Assembly: GCA_963702835.1 (NCBI GenBank)
Contig: OY969762.1
Span: 2,480,001-2,544,000 of the forward strand
DNA: 64,000 nucleotides
From: JAFGAV01 sp041479055
GTDB taxonomy: Bacteria; Acidobacteriota; Aminicenantia; Aminicenantales; JAFGAV01
Reading direction: 5' to 3'
Shown here: one piece after another, positions 16,986 through 25,475 of the stretch
Position numbering within the stretch: position 1 is the first letter of the stretch
Layout of the letters: every line of letters begins with the position of its first letter
The notes under the pieces: generated by a model
What the model was told of the DNA's origin: nothing
The model's input: only the letters and a program-made list of their open reading frames with translations
Database searches by the model: none
Made by a program: the position numbers and the translations under genes

Positions 16986-17819
16986 AAATTGGTTGCGGAT
17001 GGCTCTCCCCGGAAGCCCCACCGGGCTCTTGATGATGACAATATCTTCCTCATTCGCATCGAGATAAGCCTGTTTGAATTCCTGGGCCACTTCGCATTCC
17101 ACGGTGCAGACGAAGCGGGTCGCCATTTGAACGCCCGAGGCGCCCGCTTGCAGCATTCGGGCGATATCCGTGCCGTCGTATATCCCCCCCCCGACGACGA
17201 CCGGAATTTTCCGGCCGTACTTGTCCTCGAAACGCTTGATGACCTGGAGGACCTCGGGCAGAAGAATGGAAAGGGAATATTTCTCGGGCTCTTGAAGCTG
17301 CTCCTCGGAAAAGCCCAGATGTCCTCCGGCCAGGGGCCCCTCGATAACGATCGCGTCGGCCGTCCTCTGGTATCGTTTATCCCAGGTGCGGAGGACGAGG
17401 TCCGCCGCTCTCCCCGAGCTTATGATGGGCAGCAGCAAAGCCCCGCTGTCCTCCACCATTTCCGGAAGCTTGAGAGGAAGAGAAGCCCCCGAGACGATCA
17501 GTCGGATCCCCTCCCTGGCCGTCGCTTGGACGAGGTCCTTTGCATTGCTTAAAACTCCCATAATGTTGACGGCAATGAGACCGTCGGTCAGGCTCTTGGC
17601 TTTGCGCAGTTCATGAATGAGGGCCTCACGGCATATCCTCTCGAAGTCGAGCTTGGCGGCCTCGATGTCGCCGAGCCCTACGGAGGCGATGGTTCCGATT
17701 CCTCCCTCATTGGCCACGGCAGAAGCGAGGCCGGCCAGGGAAACCCTCACGCCCATGCCGCCCTGGATGATGGGGATGCGGGCCGTGACATCCCCGATTT
17801 GAAGGCTGGGTATCTTCAT
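16752..17819 (-). CDS. Nitronate monooxygenase-like (2-nitropropane dioxygenase family) flavoprotein
   Basis: This FMN-dependent TIM-barrel enzyme has 355 residues. Motifs are PIIQGGMGVRVSLAGLASAV near the start, AIVIEGPLAGGHLGF (histidine of the NMO family) near residue 155, PVVVGGGIYDGTDIARML, and GASGVQMATRF, a phosphate-binding loop. FabK-type enoyl-ACP reductases belong to the same superfamily. The gene is coupled by a 4-bp overlap to an upstream FabF gene, so a lipid-related role such as FabK-like reduction is as plausible as nitronate detoxification. The C-terminal Cys-rich stretch (CPWRCLSTCNVAEARYC) is notable. Confidence 0.85.
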   Translation of the reverse strand: MKIPSLQIGDVTARIPIIQGGMGVRVSLAGLASAVANEGGIGTIASVGLGDIEAAKLDFERICREALIHELRKAKSLTDGLIAVNIMGVLSNAKDLVQATAREGIRLIVSGASLPLKLPEMVEDSGALLLPIISSGRAADLVLRTWDKRYQRTADAIVIEGPLAGGHLGFSEEQLQEPEKYSLSILLPEVLQVIKRFEDKYGRKIPVVVGGGIYDGTDIARMLQAGASGVQMATRFVCTVECEVAQEFKQAYLDANEEDIVIIKSPVGLPGRAIRNQFLKNLENGLQEKINCPWRCLSTCNVAEARYCIALALINAYQGDMNKGLVFCGQNAHRLHKIVTVKELIAELLAEIEAY

Positions 17820-19066
17820 CGTTCACTCCGATATTTTTTTGCCGCCAGGCAGACGTTCCCTCCGCCAAAGCCGAAGGAGTTGCTGAGGGCCGCTTCAAAA
17901 TCAAGGGATTCGGCACCGCCCGTCACATAATCCAGCGGACACTCGGGGTCCGGCTCCTCATAATTGATGGTGGGCGGAATGATCCCCGTAAAGATGCTCA
18001 TGACCGTGGAAACGAATTCCACGACGCCGGCTGCGGCCAATAGATGACCGATCATGGACTTGATGGAACTGACCTTGAGCGCCCGGGCATGGGCTCCGAA
18101 GGTCTGCATGATGGCCGCGCTTTCAACCTTGTCGTTGAGAACAGTGGAAGTCCCATGGGCGTTGATGTATCCGATATCGTCGGGTTTCAGGCAGGCATCC
18201 GCTAACGCTTTCCTCATCACCCGGATCATACCGTCACCGTCGGGTGCGGGGGCGGTAAAGTGATAAGCATCCGCCGTGTTGCCGTAACCGGCCAATTCGG
18301 CATAGATGCGGGCGCCCCGACCCCTGGCCTGCTCCAGATTTTCCAGGACGACGATCCCCGACCCTTCCCCCATGACGAAGCCATCCCGGTTCTTGTCAAA
18401 GGGCCGCGAAGCTTTTTCAACGCAATCATTCCTCCGGGACATGGACCGGCAGGCACAAAAACCCCCGAAGGCGAGGGGCGTGATACAGGCTTCAGCACCG
18501 CCGGCCAACATGATCTCCGCGTCTCCCCTCTGGATAATCCGGAATGCATCCCCGATGGCGTTAGCGCTGGTGGAGCAGGCCACGGATGGCGCTGACAGGG
18601 GTCCTTTGAGTCCGTAGCGGATGGAGACCATGCAGGCCGCCATGTTGATCAGCACCTTATTCACAAAAAAGGGGTCGAGAGCCTGAGGTCCCTTCTGGCT
18701 TATCTTGACGCTCCCCTTTTCGATGGTGTCTGACCCCCCGATCCCGGAACCGATGATGACCCCGGCCCTGTCTCCGGGAAAGGGAAAACCAAGGAGGCCG
18801 CTGTCGGCTAAGGCCATCTCCGAGGCGGCCACGGCGAAATGCGTGAAGCGGTCCATCCGGGCCGCGGATTTTCTGTCAATCCATTTTTCCGGGTCAAAGT
18901 CTCTGACTTCGGCGGCCATTTGGGACGGAAAATCAGAAGGGTCGAAATGAGTCAGGCGCGAAACTCCGTTCTGGCCGGATTTCAGCCCTTTCCAGAAATC
19001 CTCAAGGCCGACTCCGATGGGAGTCACGACTCCAATCCCGGTGACGACGATTCTGTTTTCTCTCAT
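17816..19066 (-). CDS. fabF: Beta-ketoacyl-ACP synthase II (FabF)
   Basis: FabF condenses malonyl-ACP with acyl-ACP in fatty acid elongation. The 416-residue protein has the Cys-His-His triad: SVACSTSANAIG, NAHGTSTVLND and KSMIGHLLAAAG. The C-terminus is SNSFGFGGGNVCL. Length and motifs are typical. No acyl carrier protein or other fab gene is adjacent except the coupled flavoprotein downstream, so it may be a second, specialised condensing enzyme rather than the main FabF. Confidence 0.93.
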   Translation of the reverse strand: MRENRIVVTGIGVVTPIGVGLEDFWKGLKSGQNGVSRLTHFDPSDFPSQMAAEVRDFDPEKWIDRKSAARMDRFTHFAVAASEMALADSGLLGFPFPGDRAGVIIGSGIGGSDTIEKGSVKISQKGPQALDPFFVNKVLINMAACMVSIRYGLKGPLSAPSVACSTSANAIGDAFRIIQRGDAEIMLAGGAEACITPLAFGGFCACRSMSRRNDCVEKASRPFDKNRDGFVMGEGSGIVVLENLEQARGRGARIYAELAGYGNTADAYHFTAPAPDGDGMIRVMRKALADACLKPDDIGYINAHGTSTVLNDKVESAAIMQTFGAHARALKVSSIKSMIGHLLAAAGVVEFVSTVMSIFTGIIPPTINYEEPDPECPLDYVTGGAESLDFEAALSNSFGFGGGNVCLAAKKYRSER

Positions 19067-19240
19067 AGCGGATAACGTTCAACGCTACTCGATTCGAGCC
19101 CGCGGGTCAAGTCAAAGGACAAAATCATTGTTATCACTACTAAAGGGATCTTTGGCAAGCCGACCCGGAGGCGGTGATGGCCAGGATAGGGGGCCTGAAA
19201 AATTAGGGGCTGTTTAAAGCACAGAAACGCTGAAATTGCC

Positions 19241-20653
19241 TTAGGTTGCCAGTTTCTCCGCCTCGCTGGTGAGGAGCTCCCAAGCCAGGCGGACATGGCG
19301 CTCTTCCGTCGTCCGCTGGCCGACGACCAAGCGGATGGTATATTTCCCCCGCAGGCTGGTATGGGTGAGGTACACACGGCCCGAAGCGTTGACCTTATCT
19401 AGAAGCTTTTGATTCAAGGCGGCCAACTCTTCCTCGCTCCTCCGGCCGTCGTTCCAGCGGAAACAAACCAGGCTCAGGTTGACCGGGGCCAGGACCTCAA
19501 AGCCGGGCTCAGAGCGCACCAGGGCTTCAAACAGCCGGGCCAGCCGAAGATGTTCGCGGACCATGGCCTGGATGCCTTCCAGGCCGTAGGAGCGTATGAC
19601 GAACCACAGCTTGAGGGCGCGGAAGCGGCGGCCGAGCGGGATGCCCCAGTCACGGAAATTCTTGACTACGGCATCCTGTCCGGTCTTGAGGTACTCGGGA
19701 CGGATCTCGAAGGTTCGCCTCAGAAGCCCCGGATCGCGGACGAAATAGGCCGAGCAGTCGAAGTTGGTCAACATCCATTTGTGAGGGTTGAAGACGAAAG
19801 AATCGGCGAACTCGACGCCGTCCAGCATCCAGCGCATCTCGGGAAGCACGGCCGCTGTCCCGGCGAAAGCCGCGTCCACATGGAGCCACAAGCCGTGACG
19901 GCGGCAGAGCTGGCCGATGGGCCGCAGCGGATCCACGGCCGTCGAGGAAGTCGTGCCCACGGTGGCCACTACACAGCAGGGCTGCAGGCCGCGGCGCTTG
20001 TCCTCCAGGACGGCCTCCTCCAGCCGGGCGGGAATAAGGGCAAAGTTCTCGTCCGTGGGGATAGAGCGTAGGTTTTCTTTGCCGAAGCCGGCTATCTTGA
20101 CATCTTTCTCTACGCTGGAATGGGCCTCGGCCGAAGCGTAGACAATGAGCGGCTCGCGCGCGCCGCGCTCATTAACCTTGAACCCAGTGGCGTTCTCTCT
20201 GGCTGTGAGAAAAGCGCACAGGGTGGCGGTCGAGGCCGTGTCCTGGATGACCCCGGCCAGGCCGTCAGGCAGGCCGATCATGCGGCGGAGCCAGTTCATA
20301 ACAGTTTCTTCCAGTTCGGTGGCGGCGGGCGAGGTTTGCCAGGACATGCACTGAGCGCCCAGTCCGGCGGTCAGGAGCTCGGCCAGCACCGAGGCCGGGC
20401 TGTTGTTGGCCGGAAAATAGCCGAACCAGCCGGGATGCTGCCAGTGGGTGATGCCCGGCAGAATGATCTTCTGGAAATCGGAAAAAATCAGGTCCAGGGG
20501 CTCGGCCTGTTGGGGAGGTTCGGCCGGAAGCTGGCGGCTGACGTCGCCCGGCTTGAGGCGTGACATTACGGGATAGGCTTCGATCCCCTTCATGTAATCA
20601 GCCAGCCAGTCCACGAATTTATAACCATACTGCCGAAAAAGCTCATAATCCAT
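19241..20653 (-). CDS. PLP-dependent aromatic-L-amino-acid decarboxylase family
   Basis: This group II decarboxylase of 470 residues makes amines such as tryptamine, tyramine or phenethylamine from amino acids. It shows HPGWFGYFPANNSPASVL (substrate-binding region), HVDAAFAGTAAVLPE with the PLP-contacting Asp, and the PLP lysine in FNPHKWMLTNFDCSAYF. DTASTATLCAFLTARE near residue 138 is also typical. It stands alone on the minus strand. Together with the tryptophanase-type lyase and aminotransferases it points to active aromatic amino acid turnover. The exact substrate cannot be set. Confidence 0.92.
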   Translation of the reverse strand: MDYELFRQYGYKFVDWLADYMKGIEAYPVMSRLKPGDVSRQLPAEPPQQAEPLDLIFSDFQKIILPGITHWQHPGWFGYFPANNSPASVLAELLTAGLGAQCMSWQTSPAATELEETVMNWLRRMIGLPDGLAGVIQDTASTATLCAFLTARENATGFKVNERGAREPLIVYASAEAHSSVEKDVKIAGFGKENLRSIPTDENFALIPARLEEAVLEDKRRGLQPCCVVATVGTTSSTAVDPLRPIGQLCRRHGLWLHVDAAFAGTAAVLPEMRWMLDGVEFADSFVFNPHKWMLTNFDCSAYFVRDPGLLRRTFEIRPEYLKTGQDAVVKNFRDWGIPLGRRFRALKLWFVIRSYGLEGIQAMVREHLRLARLFEALVRSEPGFEVLAPVNLSLVCFRWNDGRRSEEELAALNQKLLDKVNASGRVYLTHTSLRGKYTIRLVVGQRTTEERHVRLAWELLTSEAEKLAT

Positions 20654-20849
20654 CTCTCACTCCTTGTTAATCGCCCCTATTTTCTCGCTTTTTTCCCCTG
20701 TTTTCCAGGCTCCAGCGGGGTTAAGGGGTATTTAAAGCTGAATTTGATGGTGATTTAGGCTCGGATAATGAAAAAACCCTGCAAAATTCCTTAAAATGGC
20801 CCTGATTCGGGTTCAAAAAAAGTATTTTGAACAAAAATAAAAAATTTTC

Positions 20850-20878
20850 TTGCATTAAGAAAACTTTCATGTTATAAT
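20850..20878 (+). promoter_or_regulatory. Strong sigma-70-type promoter
   Basis: TTGCAT (20850-20855) and TATAAT (20873-20878) are spaced exactly 17 bp apart in an AT-rich patch. It faces right into a stretch with no convincing gene. Confidence 0.65.
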
Positions 20879-20884
20879 ATGCCT

Positions 20885-21161
20885 AATTTTTTAAGCCTGC
20901 CAGACAGCAAAACCCAAACTAAGAATCTCCAATACAATAACTTTTTGATTATAGATAAGGCTGTGCAACGATTTCACATTTTTGTGCGTATATACAAATG
21001 GAAGCGCAAGATGAAGACAAGAGCCGCTAGAGAGAAGCGCAACAAGGCGCACCTCCTTTTTCCCCCTCCATCAAAGGAGTTCACCATAAACTCCGCTTTT
21101 CTCTCAATCCATTCCCTTCGAAAGGCTGCCTCTCCCGCTTAGGAGGAGGGGCAGCCTTTCG
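20885..21161 (+). ncRNA. Candidate non-coding RNA or short leader transcript
   Basis: About 275 nt lie between a strong promoter and a long perfect hairpin (CGAAAGGCTGCC at 21119-21130 and GGCAGCCTTTCG at 21150-21161, with CTCC/GGAG pairing inside). A second small hairpin, CTCCTTT...AAAGGAG, lies near 21053-21079. No T-run follows the large hairpin. The only sizeable frame begins at the -10 box with no leader and is an unlikely gene. A 43-residue frame from ATG 21010 (MKTRAAREKRNKAHLLFPPP...) ends in the hairpin loop and cannot be excluded. Confidence 0.35.
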
Positions 21162-21198
21162 CCATCTATTGGCGGGGAGATGCTCCGCCTGATTTAAA

Positions 21199-21227
21199 TT
21201 GACATTTTCAAGCGGCTCTCTTACAAT
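21199..21227 (+). promoter_or_regulatory. Promoter of the cobalamin-regulated receptor gene
   Basis: TTGACA (21199-21204) and TACAAT (21222-21227) are spaced 17 bp apart, directly before the cobalamin riboswitch. Confidence 0.7.
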
Positions 21228-21239
21228 AACTTTGTTTTG

Positions 21240-21412
21240 TTCTCAAGGAAAAGAGCAGGCCTTGAAAAAAGGGAAGTCCGTGTAAGGCGGACGCAGCCCC
21301 CGCTACTGTAACCGGGGACAAGGCCCGGAAGAAGCCACGGCGGCCGGAGACGGCCGCGGGAAGGCCCGGGCCGAGGATGATCCGGGAGTCAGGAAACCTT
21401 TCTCAAGACCTC
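21240..21412 (+). promoter_or_regulatory. Cobalamin (B12) riboswitch
   Basis: The sequence carries the conserved pieces of the cobalamin aptamer in order: AAAAAAGGGAAG, AAGGCGGACGCAGCCCCCGC, TACTGTAACCGGGG, the B12-box-like GAAGCCAC, GGGAAGGCCCGGGC and GATGATCCGGGAGTCAGG. It sits between a promoter and a TonB-dependent receptor, its usual target. The terminator right after it indicates control at transcription. Confidence 0.92.
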
Positions 21413-21415
21413 ACG

Positions 21416-21452
21416 ACCCGTCTTCGGGAGGAAGACCGGGTTGATTTTTTTT
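21416..21452 (+). terminator. Rho-independent terminator, riboswitch expression platform
   Basis: ACCCGTCTTC and GAAGACCGGGT form a stem with one bulged base around a GGGAG loop, followed closely by eight T residues (21445-21452). It lies just after the cobalamin aptamer and about 90 bp before the receptor start, so bound cobalamin would favour termination. Confidence 0.75.
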
Positions 21453-21542
21453 GCCCGAAGAAAAGGGCGCTTCTTCCGGGCCGGATAGAAGGCTGCCGGC
21501 CGGGCCTGATGCGGCGGGGGCAAAAGCAAGGAGGTCACCGCC

Positions 21543-23507
21543 ATGAAAAGCCCAAGGTTGCGCGCCCTTCCGGCGCTCCTCATCCTCATCCTCATTTTTT
21601 CAATCGCTCCCTTGGCCCGGCCCCAATCCCCTTCCCCAGAAAAAACGAAAAGCCCGCTGTCCCATGAAGTCGTGGTCACGGCCACCCGCCTCGAAACGCC
21701 CGGCCGGGAAGTGGCCAGCGCGGCCACCATCCTCAGCTCCAAGGACCTGGCCGCCTCGAACAGGACGACCGTCCTGGAAGTGCTCCAGGACGTCCCCGGG
21801 CTGAGCATCCAACAAAACGGGCCGCCGGGCGCCGCGGCCTCGGTCTTCATCCGCGGGGCCAACCCGGAGCATACCCTGGTCCTTGTGGACGGCGTGGAGA
21901 TGAACGACCCGATCTCCACCACAGGCCTCTATGACCTGGCCCACTTGCGTTTGGATGATGTGGAGCGGATCGAGATCATCCGCGGCCCGCAGAGCACGCT
22001 CTACGGCTCGGAAGCCATGGGCGGAGTCATTCACATCATCACCCGGAGCGGGCAGGGCCGCCCACATTTCCATCTGTCGGGGCTGGCCGGGAGCTACGGC
22101 ACGGCCTCGGCCGGCGCCTCGCTTTCCGGACAGCAAGGCCGATTCCGCTATTTTCTGAATTCGTCCTTTCTGAGAACTGACAGCTTTTCTGCGGCCAGCG
22201 CCTCTTATCCCGGCAACACCGAAAAAGACGGCTGGCGGAGCCTTTCCCTCGCGGGCCGGCTGGGCTGGGCCGTGGGGGCTAACACCGAGCTGGAGCTGGC
22301 GGCGGGACGGCTGGCCAGCCGCTTGAACCTTGACAACTTCGGCGGCCCCTACGGCGACGACCCTAATTTCCGGCAGGACTATGTTTCCCTCCAGGTTCGA
22401 GGCAGCTTGCGGACCCTTCTTCTCCGGAATCGCTGGGAACAGCGTTTGAGCCTGTCCTTCGTCAAGCACGACCGGACCTATGACAATCCGACGGACCAGT
22501 CCCATCCCATGGATTCAGAACAGGGTTCTTTCGCCGGACAACGGCTGAAGATGGACTGGCAGAACAATATCTTCCTCGACGCCGTCAACACCCTGACCGC
22601 CGGCCTGGAGCTCGAGCGTGAGAGCGGAGAGTCCGAATACATCTCCCACAGCGCCTGGGGCGAAATGTCCAGCTCCTTTCCGAGGAGGTCGATCGACTCG
22701 GCCGGCCTCTACCTTCAGGATCAGATCCGGCTCGGCGGTTTCCTGTTCGCCACGGCGGGCGGCCGGGTCGACCGCCACAGCGCTTCCGGCACGGCCCTGA
22801 CCTGGCGCCTGGCGCCGGCCATCCTGATACCGGGAACTTCCACTAAGATCAGGACAACCCTGGGCACGGGTTTCAAGGCGCCCTCCCTCTATCAGCTCTA
22901 TGCGCCGGGAACGGTCTGGGGTCCGATCGGCAACTTGACCCTGAGACCGGAGCGATCTTTGGGGTGGGACCTCGGCTTGGAGCAGGCTTTTTTCCAGGGC
23001 AAGGTCATCGCCTCGGCCGGATACTTTCACAATTCCTTCCGCGATTTGATCCAGTTCGATACCATCCATGGCTACACTAACATCGGCCGGGCCGAAACCA
23101 AAGGCGTCGAGCTGGAGCTCGCGGCGGGGCTGTGGCCCTGGCTGAACCTCGAATCTTCCTACACCCGCACCGAGGCCAGGGACCTGGATTCCCAAACAGA
23201 GCTGCTGAGGCGGCCGCGCGACAAGTTCACGGGCCGCCTGCGGCTTCAGGCCGGAAGCCGGGCGGTTATCACGGTGGATCTGACTCGCCTGGGACCGCGG
23301 TATGATCTCGAATACATGGGCTGGACGACCCAGCGCCTGCGGCTCGAGCCCTTCACCCTGCTGGGGGCCATGGTCTCTTTGACCGTCCGGAAAGAGGTCG
23401 AGATTTTCCTTCGCCTGGACAACATCCTCGACCAGACCTATGAGCTGGTCTGGGGATACGGAACGCCGAGGTTTTCCGCCTACGCCGGACTGCGGGTTGA
23501 TCTCTGA
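21543..23507 (+). CDS. btuB: TonB-dependent outer-membrane receptor, BtuB-like (cobalamin uptake)
   Basis: This 654-residue outer-membrane barrel has a signal peptide (LLILILIFSIAPLARPQ). After cleavage comes a TonB box-like HEVVVTATR. The plug domain follows: VLEVLQDVPGLSIQQNG, SVFIRGANPEHTLVLVDGV, and IEIIRGPQSTLYGSEAMGGV. The rest is a series of amphipathic strands ending in an aromatic-rich C-terminal strand (RFSAYAGLRVDL). The cobalamin riboswitch upstream makes corrinoid the likely substrate. The start follows AAGGAGG. Binding-protein and ABC-transporter genes are not adjacent. Confidence 0.93.
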   Translation: MKSPRLRALPALLILILIFSIAPLARPQSPSPEKTKSPLSHEVVVTATRLETPGREVASAATILSSKDLAASNRTTVLEVLQDVPGLSIQQNGPPGAAASVFIRGANPEHTLVLVDGVEMNDPISTTGLYDLAHLRLDDVERIEIIRGPQSTLYGSEAMGGVIHIITRSGQGRPHFHLSGLAGSYGTASAGASLSGQQGRFRYFLNSSFLRTDSFSAASASYPGNTEKDGWRSLSLAGRLGWAVGANTELELAAGRLASRLNLDNFGGPYGDDPNFRQDYVSLQVRGSLRTLLLRNRWEQRLSLSFVKHDRTYDNPTDQSHPMDSEQGSFAGQRLKMDWQNNIFLDAVNTLTAGLELERESGESEYISHSAWGEMSSSFPRRSIDSAGLYLQDQIRLGGFLFATAGGRVDRHSASGTALTWRLAPAILIPGTSTKIRTTLGTGFKAPSLYQLYAPGTVWGPIGNLTLRPERSLGWDLGLEQAFFQGKVIASAGYFHNSFRDLIQFDTIHGYTNIGRAETKGVELELAAGLWPWLNLESSYTRTEARDLDSQTELLRRPRDKFTGRLRLQAGSRAVITVDLTRLGPRYDLEYMGWTTQRLRLEPFTLLGAMVSLTVRKEVEIFLRLDNILDQTYELVWGYGTPRFSAYAGLRVDL

Positions 23508-23552
23508 ATCTTACTGCGCGCTGGGAAATCAAGTTCGTTTATGGAGGATGCT

Positions 23553-24722
23553 ATGGACAAGCTGACCAAGGAAGACCTGGCCAAGCTCATCCGGTCTGTC
23601 TTCCCCGCCTATCCCGGCGACAAGCGGCTGGGAATCCTGGTGGATGTGCCGCGCCGCACAGAGGCCGATAACTCCGGCTGGAAGGCGCGCCGGTTTCTGG
23701 CCGAGGAATGGGCCGGGCTGCTCAAGCAGGCCGCGGCCGATATTCCCCTCGAGGAAGTCAGGCTGCTGGCCTATCCCGATGTGGGCTCGAACAATGCCGA
23801 CCTCCCCTCCTCGGCTTACCAGATCAGCGGCCGCCTCCCGGATGCGGCCGCCGGCCTGGCCGCCGCCGGAAAGGAGACTCCCTTCGCCTCGATTTTCGAA
23901 CAAGTCCAGCTCTTCCTGGCCCCGACCGAGTTTTCCACAACCGCGCCGCTCAAAAACGCGGCCCGCCGATACGGTTTCCGGGCCGCCACCATGCCGGGCT
24001 TTTCGGAGAAAATGCTGCCCGCCCTGCGCCTCGATTACGACGAGGTCAGCCGGCGGGTGCTCCTCCTTCAGGACAGGCTCGACCGCGCCGCTTCAGCCGA
24101 GGTTCGGTTCAAAGTGGACGATGAGTTTGACTTTGAAATGATATTCGACCTCCGCTTCCGCAAATCCCATATCTCCAGCGGAAGATTCCCGGACAAGGGC
24201 ACGGCCGGCAACCTGCCCTCGGGCGAAACCTACATCGTTCCCTATGAAGGCGAGGGTTCGGAGCTCAGCCGGACCGAAGGCGTGCTGCCCGTCCAGGTCG
24301 GCCCGGAAATGGTCCTCTTTTTGATCCAGGAAAACCGGGCTATCTATGTGGACGGAGAAGGGGAAAGGGCGGTCGAGGAACGAACCCGGCTGTTAGCCGA
24401 GCCGGCCTACGGCAACATGGCCGAGCTGGGGTTGGGAGTGCTGGGCGATTTCGGCCTCCAGCCTATCGGCGAAATCCTGCTCGACGAGAAGCTGGGCCTG
24501 CACGTGGCCTTTGGCCGGAGCGACCATTTCGGCGGGTCGGTCGGCCCCCAGAACTTCCGCTCGCCGAGCTCGGTCGTGCATCTCGACCGGATCTACATCC
24601 CGGCCGTCCAGCCGCGGGTCAAGCTGGAATCCCTTGAGCTGAGCTACGAGGACGGAACTTCCGAGACCATCATGAAGAAGGGCCAGTATCAGATATTCAA
24701 TGTAGCATCTCATTTTCCGTGA
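23553..24722 (+). CDS. M29-like metallo-aminopeptidase
   Basis: The 389-residue protein starts at ATG 23553, which has GGAGG at good distance. The alternative ATG 23541 overlaps that site. The C-terminal half carries the pattern of M29 (thermophilic-type) aminopeptidases: GDFGLQPIGEILLDEKLGLH with the metal-ligand glutamate, HVAFGRSDHFGG, and SSVVHLDRIYIP with the HxD metal ligands. The N-terminal half is less conserved and gives no clear signal peptide, so it is probably cytoplasmic and trims imported peptides. It follows the receptor gene by about 45 bp. Confidence 0.72.
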   Translation: MDKLTKEDLAKLIRSVFPAYPGDKRLGILVDVPRRTEADNSGWKARRFLAEEWAGLLKQAAADIPLEEVRLLAYPDVGSNNADLPSSAYQISGRLPDAAAGLAAAGKETPFASIFEQVQLFLAPTEFSTTAPLKNAARRYGFRAATMPGFSEKMLPALRLDYDEVSRRVLLLQDRLDRAASAEVRFKVDDEFDFEMIFDLRFRKSHISSGRFPDKGTAGNLPSGETYIVPYEGEGSELSRTEGVLPVQVGPEMVLFLIQENRAIYVDGEGERAVEERTRLLAEPAYGNMAELGLGVLGDFGLQPIGEILLDEKLGLHVAFGRSDHFGGSVGPQNFRSPSSVVHLDRIYIPAVQPRVKLESLELSYEDGTSETIMKKGQYQIFNVASHFP

Positions 24723-24739
24723 TGTATCCAGATAGTTAG

Positions 24740-24817
24740 GGGGTGGCGCGGCGGAGGGGCTCCCCGCCTGCGCGCAGCCTTGCGAGCACAGCCGGGGAGG
24801 AGCCGCGACAGGACCCC
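24740..24817. repeat. 78-bp interspersed hairpin repeat, copy 3
   Basis: Nearly identical to copy 1 (3417-3494). It sits between convergent genes, where a hairpin could also help end transcription. Confidence 0.85.
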
Positions 24818-24893
24818 ACACGTTTCTGTTTTCATCACGGAAAGTGAGATGTTTACGATATTCAATTGAACGCCCCTCTGGTTATGACATTCA

Positions 24894-25454
24894 TTAAAGA
24901 TGGGTGACCAGGATCCGGATCCCGATCAGGATGAGGACCAGGCCGCCCACCAGCTCAGCCCTCCGGCCGATGATCCGGCCTAAGGCCGGCCCAAGGCGTG
25001 AGGCCAGGCCGGTGACCAAGAAGCAGACGACGCCGATGACCGCCGCAGGATAGAGCACCGCGGCACGCATGGTGCCCAGGCTCAGACCCACGCCCAGCGA
25101 ATCCAGGCTGGTGGCCACGGCCAGGAGCAGGAGGTTCAACCCCTGGGTCGGGTCCTTGTCCTTCTCGTCTTCTCCGGACTCGTCGTGGAACGATTCATAG
25201 ATCATTTTCCCCCCGACGAAAAAGAGCAGGCCGGCAGCCACCCAGTGGTCGAAGCCGCCGATCACCTTGACCAGGTTCTCACCCGCAAGTCCTCCCACGG
25301 CCGCCATGGCGAACTGGAAAACCCCGAAGGCCGCAGCCAAGCGCACGGATTGGGGGGCCGTCAAGCCTTTTAGAGCCAGGCTCAGGCCCACGGTCACGGC
25401 AAAACAATCCATGGACAGGGCCAGGGCCGTGACCAGGATGAAAAGGAAGCTCAT
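24894..25454 (-). CDS. mntP: Manganese efflux pump MntP
   Basis: MntP exports manganese across the inner membrane. The 186-residue protein has six predicted membrane helices in two repeats, each with the conserved acidic motif: LALSMDCFAVTVGLSL near residue 15 and AVATSLDSLGVGLSLG near residue 115. A charged loop (ESFHDESGEDEKDKDP) separates the repeats. The length is typical. No yybP-ykoY-type riboswitch is seen upstream, where the S9 peptidase gene ends about 20 bp away. Confidence 0.93.
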   Translation of the reverse strand: MSFLFILVTALALSMDCFAVTVGLSLALKGLTAPQSVRLAAAFGVFQFAMAAVGGLAGENLVKVIGGFDHWVAAGLLFFVGGKMIYESFHDESGEDEKDKDPTQGLNLLLLAVATSLDSLGVGLSLGTMRAAVLYPAAVIGVVCFLVTGLASRLGPALGRIIGRRAELVGGLVLILIGIRILVTHL

Positions 25455-25475
25455 TCAGCCGGAAAAAGAGGTGGG

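Noticed and set aside
20879..21142. 87-residue frame just after a strong promoter
   Set aside because: The ATG overlaps the -10 region with no leader or ribosome-binding site and the composition is random; a shorter internal frame is mentioned under the ncRNA candidate.
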